Source of the DNA: Patulibacter medicamentivorans
GTDB lineage: Bacteria > Actinomycetota > Thermoleophilia > Solirubrobacterales > Solirubrobacteraceae
DNA: 46,699 nucleotides
Direction of reading: 5' to 3'
Assembly: GCF_000240225.1 (NCBI RefSeq)
Contig: NZ_AGUD01000240.1
Span: 1-46,699, forward strand
The notes under the pieces are model-generated. The model was given only the letters and a program-made list of their open reading frames with translations, did not search any database and was not told where the DNA came from. Position 1 is the stretch's first letter. The number at the start of each line of letters is the position of its first letter. Of the stretch, positions 31,916 through 40,291 are shown in pieces. The position numbers were made by a program, and so were the translations under genes.

Positions 31916-34111
31916 CTAGTCCCCCGCCGGCGCGCGGCCGAGGTCGCGGGCGACGCGCGCGGCGTGCCGCGCTCGCACGCGCCGGGTCTGCAGGTCGGGG
32001 GCGGGCCAGATCGCCAGCAGCCCGCCGAGGCCGGCCAGCAGCGCGCCGATCCAGATCCAGGTCACCAGCGGCGACACGATCACCTGGAAGGTCACCGGGG
32101 ACGGGCGCTGGCGGTAGAAGTCGGCGATCCTGACCGCCGCGTCGGCCGACGCGGCGAACGGCGCCGGGTTCTTCTTCAGCCGGTCGTCGACCGCCCGCAG
32201 CAGCTCGGCCAGCGCGTCGCCGTCGGGCTGCATCGCCAGCCACAGGTCGCGGCGGATGCCCGGGTCGAGCGCGACCTCGGTCGCCGACTCGCCGAGGAAG
32301 AAGCGGCTGACCGGCCCCAGCGAGACGTCGGTCGAGGGGAAGTACTCGCGGGTCGGGCGCATCGTCTGCAGCCGCTTGCCGTCGCGGTAGATCCCGACCT
32401 GGGCGCCGAGGATGATCTTCTGGATCTTCTCGCCGCTGCCGTCGGCCTGGGTCTTCCAGGTCCCGATCGCCTTCTCGTAGCGCAGCTCGTAGCCGCCGGA
32501 GCGGAAGCGGTCGCCGACGTTGGCGTGGACGCGGTGCTGGTCCTTGAACGCCGAGCTGGCGGCCACCGCGATGATCAGGACGGCGATCCCGGCGTGGACC
32601 AGGTAGCCGCCGTAGCGGCGCCGGTTGCGGCCGACCTGGCGGCCGAGCGCGACCGGCAGCGGCTCGCCGGTGGCGGTCCGCCGCACCCGGACGCCGCGCT
32701 GCAGCTCCTGGCCGACCGCGCCGAGCACGAAGCCGCCGAGGAGGACCGCGATCGCCACCTCGAGGTGGCCGCCCGCCCCCAGCGCCAGCCCGATCGCGAG
32801 CGCCAGCAGCGCCACCGCCAGCGGGCCGCGCAGCTGACGCCAGGCGTGGGCCGCGGTCGTGCGCCGCCACGCGGCCAGCGGGCCGAAGCCCATCAAGAGC
32901 GTCAGGACCAGCGCCAGCGGGCCGACGAAGCGGCCCCACCAGACGGTCTCCAGCGGGCGCTGCTGGCCGGTCAGCGCCTCGCCGATCAGCGGGAAGAACG
33001 TCCCCCACAGGATCACCAGCACCAGGCCGACCAGGACCACGTTGCCGGCCAGGAAGAACGCCTCGCGCGAGAGCAGCGAGTCGATCCGGTGCTCGGACCG
33101 CAGCAGGTCGCGGCGCCAGGTGACCAGCGCGATCGAGCCGCCGATCATCGTCGCCAGCAGGATCAGGAACGGGATCCCGAGCGTGCTCGACCCGAAGGCG
33201 TGGATCGAGGACAGGACGCCCGAGCGGACGATGAACGTGCCGAGGATGCAGAGCACGCCGACGCCGAGGATCAGCGACGCGTTCCAGGTGCGCAGCATCC
33301 CGCGCTTCTCCTGGATCATCACCGAGTGCAGGAACGCGGTGCCGAGCACGAACGGCATCAGCCCGGCGTTCTCGACCGCGTCCCAGCCCCAGTAGCCGCC
33401 CCAGCCCAGCTCGGCGTAGCTCCAGCGCGCGCCGAGCACCAGCCCGATGCCGAGCAGCAGCCAGGCGCCGAGGGCGTAGCGGCGGGTCGAGCGGATCCAG
33501 TCGGCGCCGACGTGCCCCGCCGCCAGCGCGCCGACCGCGAACGCGAACGGGATCGCGAACAGCGTGTACCCGCTGTAGAGCATCGGCGGGTGGATCATCA
33601 TGCTCGGGTACTGCAGGAGCGGGCTCAGGCCCACCCCCTCGAACGGGACCTGCGCGAGCGTCGAGAACGGCGACGTGAAGGCCGTCAGCAGCAGCAGGAA
33701 GAACGCCGCCAGGCCCAGCAGCACGGCCTGGGCCCACGGCACGACGTCGGCCATTCGGCGGCCGGTCCGCCAGAGCACCAGCGAGCTCCAGAGCGACAGC
33801 AGCCAGACCCACAGCAGCAGCGACCCCTCCTGCGAGCTCCAGGGGGCGGCGATCCGGTAGAGCAGCGGCGTCGTCGAGCTGGAGTGGTCGGCCACGACCT
33901 CGAACCGCAGGTCGGTGCGGATGAACGCGACCTCGAGCAGCAGGAACGAGACGGTCGCCAGCGCGGCGACCAGATAGACCGCGCGGCGGCCGGAGGTCGT
34001 CCAGGCCTCGCCGCGGGTGCCGCCGGCGCGGGCGCCGGCGATGCTCGCGACGACGCCGTAGACGGCGATCGCGAGAGCGAGGGCGAGCAGCCCGCGGCCG
34101 AGCAGGGCCAT
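31916..34111 (-). CDS. ccmF: Cytochrome c heme lyase subunit CcmF
   Basis: A 731-residue polytopic membrane protein that, with CcmH/I, attaches heme to the CxxCH of apocytochrome c (System I maturation). The tryptophan-rich WWD heme-handling motif is clear (YAELGWGGYWGWDAVENAGLMPF). Other conserved features are APWSSQEGSLLLWVW, QYPSMMIHPPMLYSGYT and the periplasmic domain between the last helices (SSAFKDQHRVHANVGDRF onward). About 14-15 transmembrane helices are visible and the length is normal. It follows ccmE by 7 bases. CcmA-D and G are not in the window. Confidence 0.95.
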   Translation of the reverse strand: MALLGRGLLALALAIAVYGVVASIAGARAGGTRGEAWTTSGRRAVYLVAALATVSFLLLEVAFIRTDLRFEVVADHSSSTTPLLYRIAAPWSSQEGSLLLWVWLLSLWSSLVLWRTGRRMADVVPWAQAVLLGLAAFFLLLLTAFTSPFSTLAQVPFEGVGLSPLLQYPSMMIHPPMLYSGYTLFAIPFAFAVGALAAGHVGADWIRSTRRYALGAWLLLGIGLVLGARWSYAELGWGGYWGWDAVENAGLMPFVLGTAFLHSVMIQEKRGMLRTWNASLILGVGVLCILGTFIVRSGVLSSIHAFGSSTLGIPFLILLATMIGGSIALVTWRRDLLRSEHRIDSLLSREAFFLAGNVVLVGLVLVILWGTFFPLIGEALTGQQRPLETVWWGRFVGPLALVLTLLMGFGPLAAWRRTTAAHAWRQLRGPLAVALLALAIGLALGAGGHLEVAIAVLLGGFVLGAVGQELQRGVRVRRTATGEPLPVALGRQVGRNRRRYGGYLVHAGIAVLIIAVAASSAFKDQHRVHANVGDRFRSGGYELRYEKAIGTWKTQADGSGEKIQKIILGAQVGIYRDGKRLQTMRPTREYFPSTDVSLGPVSRFFLGESATEVALDPGIRRDLWLAMQPDGDALAELLRAVDDRLKKNPAPFAASADAAVRIADFYRQRPSPVTFQVIVSPLVTWIWIGALLAGLGGLLAIWPAPDLQTRRVRARHAARVARDLGRAPAGD

Positions 34112-34118
34112 CAGGCCC

Positions 34119-34541
34119 TCAAGACGGGTTCGAGGCGGCGGGCGTCTTCTCGCTCTTGCCGTCGTCGAACTTCGAGGGGCACTTCGTCACCAGCGAGTCG
34201 GGCTTGCCGGTGAAGGTCGCCGAGCCGGCGGGGCCCTTGCGGACCGTGACGATGACCTCGCGGCCCTCCCGGAACGGATCCGGGACCTGCCCGCTGTAGG
34301 TGACGGGGACCGAGGCGTGGCCCTTGCGGTCACGGACCCGGAAGACGATCGACTCGCCCTTGCGCTTGAACGATCCCTCGACCACGACGCCGGTCAGGCG
34401 GTAGTCGGTCCCGGCCTTGGCGTCGCGCAGCTCGCTCGGCTGGCGGGCCTCGGCCGAGCCGGCGAAGCTCGTGTAGAGCAGGACGCCGGCGAGCACCACG
34501 GCAGCGGCGATCGCGAAGGACAGGCGGAGCGTCCGCGACAT
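34119..34541 (-). CDS. ccmE: Heme chaperone CcmE, Cys-type variant
   Basis: A 140-residue CcmE with an N-terminal membrane anchor (LRLSFAIAAAVVLAGVLLYT) and a periplasmic OB-fold (YRLTGVVVEGSF, SIVFRVRDRKGHASVPVTYSGQVPDPFREG). In most bacteria heme is bound covalently by His in an H-x-x-x-Y motif. Here the corresponding place reads KCPSKF, so the heme-binding residue is Cys121 and the motif is C-x-x-x-F. A C-x-x-x-Y form is known from Desulfovibrio and archaea; the Phe is a further change. The tail is short and charged. The frame is open to 34865, but homology starts at the ATG at 34541. It heads the ccmE-ccmF-ccmI-like block. Confidence 0.92.
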   Translation of the reverse strand: MSRTLRLSFAIAAAVVLAGVLLYTSFAGSAEARQPSELRDAKAGTDYRLTGVVVEGSFKRKGESIVFRVRDRKGHASVPVTYSGQVPDPFREGREVIVTVRKGPAGSATFTGKPDSLVTKCPSKFDDGKSEKTPAASNPS

Positions 34542-34722
34542 GGGCTCCAGTATGCCGAGGATCGCCGTCGCCGGCTCCCCCGTCCCCGAGGCCCGGGCGC
34601 GCCGGGGCTCGTGCACGGTGCCCGGCCACGGCGTCCTTGGCGCCCCTCCGCTTCCTACTCGCGGTCGCGTTTGTTCGGTTTCCGGTGGCGCGGGCCGGTC
34701 GGTAGCGCTACGATCGCGCCGG

Positions 34723-35301
34723 ATGACCGGGACGAAGAAGGCCACGACGGGGCAGCGACCGGCGGCCGGCAAGGCCGCGCCGGAGCCCGCGACGGCGATC
34801 GGCGGCAGCCGCCGAGTCGCCGCGGGGCTGATCTTCGTCCTGATGCTCCTGGGCGGCCTGTTCATGTGGGCCGGCAGCCCCTACCTGTGGCTGCGGGTCA
34901 CCGCCGCCAACGCCGACAGCCAGAACCTGTCGATGGGCCAGGTGCTGTTCATCCTGGTCGCGATCGGGGTCACCGGCTTCGTGATGGTCAAGATCCTCGC
35001 CTGGCTCAACAGCGTCTACACCCGGGTCACCGGCGGCGAGGACGAGGTCGTGATCCGGATGCCGTGGACGCAGTCGATGCGCGACGGCCGCACGACCGGC
35101 CGGGTCACCACGATCCTCGACGTCGTGATGGTGATCTCGGTCAGCCTGGCGCTGCTGGCGGCCGCCGTCTGGTTCTTCTTCTTCGCCGGCGACACGCTCC
35201 ACCACGGCCAGAAGCGCAGCAGCGCGCCGGCCGTGACCGTCGTCGCGAGCGCCCCGAGCGCCCCCGCGCCGCCCGCCGTTCGGATCGGCGCCGCGCGGTA
35301 G
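34723..35301 (+). CDS. Three-helix membrane protein of unknown function
   Basis: A 192-residue protein with a basic, disordered N-terminus (TGTKKATTGQRPAAGKAAPE) and three predicted transmembrane helices (AAGLIFVLMLLGGLFMWAG, QVLFILVAIGVTGFVMVKIL, LDVVMVISVSLALLAAAVWFFFF). A basic His-containing segment (DTLHHGQKRS) and an Ala/Pro-rich tail follow. I recognise no family. It is divergent from ccmE and 36 bases upstream of the thiamine-binding protein. TACGAT (34709-34714) is a likely -10 very close to the ATG, which lacks a clear ribosome site. Confidence 0.78.
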   Translation: MTGTKKATTGQRPAAGKAAPEPATAIGGSRRVAAGLIFVLMLLGGLFMWAGSPYLWLRVTAANADSQNLSMGQVLFILVAIGVTGFVMVKILAWLNSVYTRVTGGEDEVVIRMPWTQSMRDGRTTGRVTTILDVVMVISVSLALLAAAVWFFFFAGDTLHHGQKRSSAPAVTVVASAPSAPAPPAVRIGAAR

Positions 35302-35325
35302 CGCTCCCGGGGGCCGGCGACCGTC

Positions 35326-35331
35326 TACGGT
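35326..35331 (+). promoter_or_regulatory. Leaderless -10 element of the DUF77 gene
   Basis: TACGGT lies exactly at -12 to -7 of the ATG at 35338 with no ribosome site between. The hexamer is the same as the -10 of the secreted protein gene at 24602. Confidence 0.5.
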
Positions 35332-35337
35332 CCCCCC

Positions 35338-35649
35338 ATGGCCACCGCCGACCTCACCGTCCTGGGCCTCGGCCGCGCCGAGGCCAGCGCCAGCGGCTAC
35401 ATCGCCGAGATCCAGCGACGGCTCGCGGCGCAGGATCGCGTCGGCTACCGGATGCACGCGATGGGCACGTCGCTCGAGGGCGCGACCGCGGACATCCTGG
35501 CGGTCGTCGGCGAGCTGCACCGGGTGCCCCTGGAGCTGGGCCTCCCCCGCGCCTACACGGTCCTGAAGCTGGACGAGCGGACCGACAAGCCGGACCAGAC
35601 GCTCGACGACAAGGTCGCCAGCGTCGAGGCGCGGCTGCGCGAGGGCTGA
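35338..35649 (+). CDS. Thiamine-binding (DUF77/MTH1187) family protein
   Basis: A 103-residue ferredoxin-like-fold protein of the DUF77 (MTH1187/YkoF-related) family. It starts ATADLTVLGLGRAEASASGYIAEIQRRL and contains YRMHAMGTSLEGATADILAVVGELHRVPLELG followed by YTVLKLDERTDKP. Members bind thiamine or related pyrimidines, usually as tetramers, and are thought to buffer or deliver the vitamin. No thiamine riboswitch was found in front of it. The gene probably has a leaderless mRNA. Two strong hairpins follow within 180 bases. Confidence 0.92.
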   Translation: MATADLTVLGLGRAEASASGYIAEIQRRLAAQDRVGYRMHAMGTSLEGATADILAVVGELHRVPLELGLPRAYTVLKLDERTDKPDQTLDDKVASVEARLREG

Positions 35650-35679
35650 GCACGACGCCGCCGCCCGCGAGCGGATCGG

Positions 35680-35716
35680 CGGGCGGCCGCGACGTTCCCC
35701 CGTCCACGGCCGCCCG
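35680..35716. terminator. Hairpin downstream of the DUF77 gene
   Basis: CGGGCGGCCG (35680-35689) and CGGCCGCCCG (35707-35716) form a perfect 10-bp stem with a 17-base loop, 30 bases past the stop. Confidence 0.55.
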
Positions 35717-35766
35717 TCGATCCCGGCGTCGGCGGGCCCCACAGCCCGTCGACCGCCCAGCCGATC

Positions 35767-35826
35767 CCGACCGGACGGCGGGCCCCACGGTCCACCAACA
35801 GCCCGTGGAGCCCGCCGTCCGGTCGG
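35767..35826. terminator. 24-bp bidirectional hairpin between convergent genes
   Basis: Arms at 35767-35790 and 35803-35826 pair over 24 bases with one non-Watson-Crick position and a 12-base loop. It lies 18 bases from the stop of the minus-strand hydrolase gene and is the probable terminator for it. The stem is much longer than other terminators here. Confidence 0.75.
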
Positions 35827-35844
35827 TTCGGCCAGCCCGCCGCC

Positions 35845-36720
35845 CTACGGCAGCGCGCGAGTCGCCCGCGCCCGCCAACCGGAGTTGGTGAGCAGCTCGG
35901 GCGTCGGCCCGGCGAACGCGCCGCGGGCCACCGCGTCGCCGCGCAGCTGGTACTGCAGCCACGCGGTCACGTAGCCCAGCACCGGCGTCCCGGCGTTCTG
36001 GATCGTGTTGTGGTCGGCGCCGTTGATCACGCCGATCGCCGCCGGCCCGCCGGCCGCGTCGTAGTACTTGCGCAGCTCCGTCGCCGAGGCGATCAGGACG
36101 TCCCACTGGCCGCCGATGAAGAACGACGGCCCGGTCAGCTGCCCGACGTCGAAGGCGTCCGCGGCCCCGACCCAGAGCGGTGCCGGCAGCGCGTAGGTCA
36201 CCGTCGTCCGGATCAGCCCGCCGGAGTGGGTCGTGGCGTTGACCGCCCCGCCCGCGCCCTGGGAGTGCCCGACGGCGCCGATCGCGGTGGTGTCCAGACG
36301 GCCCTGGAAGGGGCTGCCCGCCGTCGTGTCCTGGGCCACCATGTACTGCGCCCCGGCCAGCATCTCGCTACCGGTGCCGGTGTTCTGCGACGTCGAGGCG
36401 ATCACCACGTAGCCCCACGAGGCCAGGTGGTTCAGCAGCCCCGGGTACTGGGCCGGCGTCGCCCAGCTGCCGTTGCCCCAGGTGACGATCGGCCGGCGGG
36501 CGCCGGTGGCGATGTCGGCCGGGTAGAAGATCCGGTACGTGACCGCACCGGTGCCGTCGGTGACGTCCTGCGTGAGGACGGTGGCCGGACCGGGCGCGGC
36601 GTAGGCCGCCTCGATCGGCGCGGCGCTCGCGGCCGTCGCGCCGGCCGAGGCCAGCAGGACGGTCAGGAGCGTCAGGACGAGCGCCAGCAGGCGCCGGGCG
36701 CGGCGGGGTGCGTCACGCAT
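35845..36720 (-). CDS. Secreted alpha/beta hydrolase (lipase/cutinase-like)
   Basis: A 291-residue exported serine hydrolase. The signal peptide is RRLLALVLTLLTVLLASAGA with cleavage around residue 34. The nucleophile elbow GHSQGAGGAV places Ser153, with a likely acid in GGQWDVLIA and the histidine in INGADHNTIQ. WGNGSWATPAQYPGLLNHLASWGYVVIAS is the oxyanion-hole region typical of polyester/lipase-like enzymes related to cutinases and chlorophyllase/PET-hydrolase folds. Substrate is unknown. It starts one base after the M28-like gene's stop, so both are one operon of secreted enzymes; a GTG at 36732 is an alternative start overlapping that gene. A strong hairpin follows. Confidence 0.88.
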   Translation of the reverse strand: MRDAPRRARRLLALVLTLLTVLLASAGATAASAAPIEAAYAAPGPATVLTQDVTDGTGAVTYRIFYPADIATGARRPIVTWGNGSWATPAQYPGLLNHLASWGYVVIASTSQNTGTGSEMLAGAQYMVAQDTTAGSPFQGRLDTTAIGAVGHSQGAGGAVNATTHSGGLIRTTVTYALPAPLWVGAADAFDVGQLTGPSFFIGGQWDVLIASATELRKYYDAAGGPAAIGVINGADHNTIQNAGTPVLGYVTAWLQYQLRGDAVARGAFAGPTPELLTNSGWRARATRALP

Positions 36721-36721
36721 C

Positions 36722-38338
36722 TCAGTAGGCACAGGTCGGCGCTCCGTTCGCTCGCTGCTGGCGCATGAACGTGACGTCCCCGGCCACCTCGGCCTGGGTC
36801 ATCCTGCTCATGCCGGTGACGATGTCGGTGAACGCCAGCGTCTGCCGGCGCATCAGGTCGAAGTCGATCGCCTCGAGCCCGAACTGGGGCGAGAACAGCC
36901 CGCCCGGGAGGGCGACGCCGGAGACGGTCGGCAGCAGGTGCTGGTTGTACGGGGTCCCCTCGCCGCCGAAGCTGCAGATCTGGGGCACCCGCGTCAGGTC
37001 GGCGACGTCGAGGCCCTTGAGCACCGCCGTCCGCCGCAGGTCGCGACGCTCGACCTCGCCGACGACGAGCTGCCGCAGCTTGAGGCTCTCGGTGACCGGG
37101 ATCCAGTACATCTCGTTCTGGTCGGTCAGCTGCAGCCGCTTGCCGGGCTTGCCCGGCCGGTCGACCGCCTCGTAGCGGCGCGCGCCCATGTGCTCGAGGA
37201 CCACCACGCCCTTGACCTTGTTCTGGTCGTACTCCTGGTCGAGGGTGATCGCCAGCTGCCCGGCTCCGCCGTTGCGGACCAGGTCGGACACCAGGTGCTG
37301 GTGCAGGTGCCCGGTCACGAACGCGAACTGGATCGTCTCCGGCCGGCACTCGATCGGCAGCGAGGCCAGGTAGCGCGCCATCGCGATCATCGAGATCGGG
37401 CCGTTGTCCCACTCGCCGTTCATGCCGTCGGTGTGGCTCTCGACGACGATCTTCTTGGCGTTGCCGCCGGGCAGCGTCGCGAGCAGCGTGCGGGTTGCGG
37501 TCGGGGCGCTGCTGGACTCCTGCGTCAGCGTCGCCCGCACGTTCGGGGTCGCCGCGATCGCGTCCTTCAGCTGCTGGCCCTCGTCGGCGGCCAGGTAGGC
37601 GCTCGGGAGCCCGAGCGGCTGGCCCTCGTAGGGCGCGTAGCTGCCGGCGAACTGGTCGTAGGCCAGGCGGCTGACCGACAGCACGGCCTTGGCCCCGGCG
37701 GCCTCCGCCGCGTCGACGTCGAGCCCGGCCTGCGCCAGGCCCTCGGAGTCGAACGTGCCGAGCAGGTTGGTCGTGTTGCCGGGGTCGTACATCGAGAACC
37801 CGAACAGCGGCGGATAGAAGAAGAGGTTCGGGAGGCTCGTCACCGGCAGGTCGCGGATGACGATCTTGCCGGCGGAGTTGGCGGCGGTGATCGACTGCCC
37901 GGGCGGCACGTAGACGAGCGGCGCGTTGACGCCCCCGGGCCCGGTCGACGCCGCGAACGGCACCGGCCCCGCGAGCCGGATCTGCTGCCCGCCGACCTCG
38001 AGCGTCCCGGGCTGGGAGTCCCAGCGGTCGGTCGTGTAGGGCAGCGACGAGGTCTGGACGCCGGGGATGGCGCTCATCTGGCCCTCGAGCCAGTCGATGA
38101 ACGCGTGCTGGCTGGGGCTCGCGGTCGGGCGCGGACCGAAGTCCTGCTCGACCTGGTTGAGCGCGCGCAGCTGCGCCTCGGTGGTGAAGTCGGTCGGGTC
38201 GACGCGCGTCGGACAGACGTCGGCGCTCGCGACCGCCGGAGCCAGCGCGAGGCCGGCGATGGTCAAGGTCAGCAGCGCGCCCGTGCGCGCACGCCGACGG
38301 ACGCGGCGTGACACGCCGCGACCAGGGGTGTGGTCCAT
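36722..38338 (-). CDS. Secreted M28-like peptidase with an altered metal site
   Basis: A 538-residue exported protein. It has a signal peptide (LLTLTIAGLALAPAVASA, cleavage near 39), a PA-type insert (about 115-240, APLVYVPPGQSI, GKIVIRDLP) and a catalytic-like domain. The first zinc ligands of M28 peptidases are present in VVESHTDGMNGEWDNGP (His302, Asp304, Asp311). Where M28 enzymes have G-E-E carrying the catalytic Glu and a zinc ligand, this protein reads GHLHQHLV (343-350). A late His (YNQHLLP, 467) may be the last ligand. It may therefore bind metal with another geometry or be inactive as an aminopeptidase. A strong ribosome site (GGGAGGAG) precedes the ATG. Divergent from a TetR regulator. 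Confidence 0.85.
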   Translation of the reverse strand: MDHTPGRGVSRRVRRRARTGALLTLTIAGLALAPAVASADVCPTRVDPTDFTTEAQLRALNQVEQDFGPRPTASPSQHAFIDWLEGQMSAIPGVQTSSLPYTTDRWDSQPGTLEVGGQQIRLAGPVPFAASTGPGGVNAPLVYVPPGQSITAANSAGKIVIRDLPVTSLPNLFFYPPLFGFSMYDPGNTTNLLGTFDSEGLAQAGLDVDAAEAAGAKAVLSVSRLAYDQFAGSYAPYEGQPLGLPSAYLAADEGQQLKDAIAATPNVRATLTQESSSAPTATRTLLATLPGGNAKKIVVESHTDGMNGEWDNGPISMIAMARYLASLPIECRPETIQFAFVTGHLHQHLVSDLVRNGGAGQLAITLDQEYDQNKVKGVVVLEHMGARRYEAVDRPGKPGKRLQLTDQNEMYWIPVTESLKLRQLVVGEVERRDLRRTAVLKGLDVADLTRVPQICSFGGEGTPYNQHLLPTVSGVALPGGLFSPQFGLEAIDFDLMRRQTLAFTDIVTGMSRMTQAEVAGDVTFMRQQRANGAPTCAY

Positions 38339-38383
38339 GGTTCTCCTCCCGGGGGATCGCGGCGCTCGATCCCGTGCCGGTTT

Positions 38384-38398
38384 CTAACCGACAGTTAG
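38384..38398. promoter_or_regulatory. Probable TetR operator in the divergent region
   Basis: CTAAC-CGACA-GTTAG is an inverted repeat within an A+T-richer patch (38382-38402) between the M28-like and TetR genes. A following TTAGTTA repeats the half-site. Confidence 0.55.
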
Positions 38399-38454
38399 TT
38401 ATGGCATAGTTTCGCCACGCCGACCCGGAGCGATCCGGGTAACCGCCGCCGCCG

Positions 38455-39087
38455 ATGCCCGCCCCACGCCGACCACGAAGCCCGCGACCCGCCGCCGAGC
38501 CGGCCCCGCGCAAGCGGATCTCGCGCGCCGAGCGCGAGGCGCGGATGCTCGACGCGGCCGAGCACGTCTTCGCGCGGCACAGCTTCCAGGCGGCGTCGAT
38601 GGAGGAGATCGCGCGCCGCAGCGGGATCACGAAGGCGCTGCTCTACCAGTACTTCGGCTCGAAGGACGGGCTCTACGAGGCGACCGTCGAGCGGGGACGG
38701 GCGCAGCTCTTCGCCGCCCTGGCAGCGGCGGTCGAGGCGCAGCCGACCGGCGGGGCGCGGCTGCTGGCCGTCGTCCGCGGCTACTTCGACTACGTCGCCG
38801 CCAACCGCGGCCACTGGTGGCTGCTCTACGGCCAGGCCGGCAGCCTCGCCGTCAACGAGATGCGCGACCGCAACGCCGCGATGATCGCCGACCTGCTGGC
38901 CGACGGACGCAGCGACCTGGAGCCCGAGCGGCTGGAGATCGTCGCCCACGCGATCGTCGGCGCCGGCGAGCAGGTCGGCCGCTGGTGGGCCGTCCGCCCG
39001 GACGTCCCGCAGGAGCGAGTCGTCGAGCAGTTCGTGACGCTGACCTCGGGGGCGATCCGGGCGCTGCTGCCCGCACCGCCCGGCTGA
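38455..39087 (+). CDS. TetR/AcrR-family transcriptional regulator
   Basis: A 210-residue TetR protein. After a Pro/Arg-rich N-terminus of about 25 residues, the DNA-binding domain reads SRAEREARMLDAAEHVFARH, FQAASMEEIARRSGITKALLYQYFGSKDGLYEATVER. The all-helical ligand domain follows (LLAVVRGYFDYVAANRGHWWLLYGQAGS and RLEIVAHAIVGAGEQVGRWW). It is divergent from the M28-like/hydrolase operon and probably represses it from the palindrome at 38384-38398. The ligand is unknown. It is convergent with the ABC ATPase, with 13 bases between the stops and no terminator seen. Confidence 0.93.
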   Translation: MPAPRRPRSPRPAAEPAPRKRISRAEREARMLDAAEHVFARHSFQAASMEEIARRSGITKALLYQYFGSKDGLYEATVERGRAQLFAALAAAVEAQPTGGARLLAVVRGYFDYVAANRGHWWLLYGQAGSLAVNEMRDRNAAMIADLLADGRSDLEPERLEIVAHAIVGAGEQVGRWWAVRPDVPQERVVEQFVTLTSGAIRALLPAPPG

Positions 39088-39100
39088 CGGTCCCTCGGCC

Positions 39101-40277
<1,177 letters not shown>

Positions 40278-40291
<14 letters not shown>

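Noticed and set aside
35302..35337. Thiamine (TPP) riboswitch before the DUF77 gene
   Set aside because: Only 36 bases are available and none of the conserved TPP-box sequence is present.
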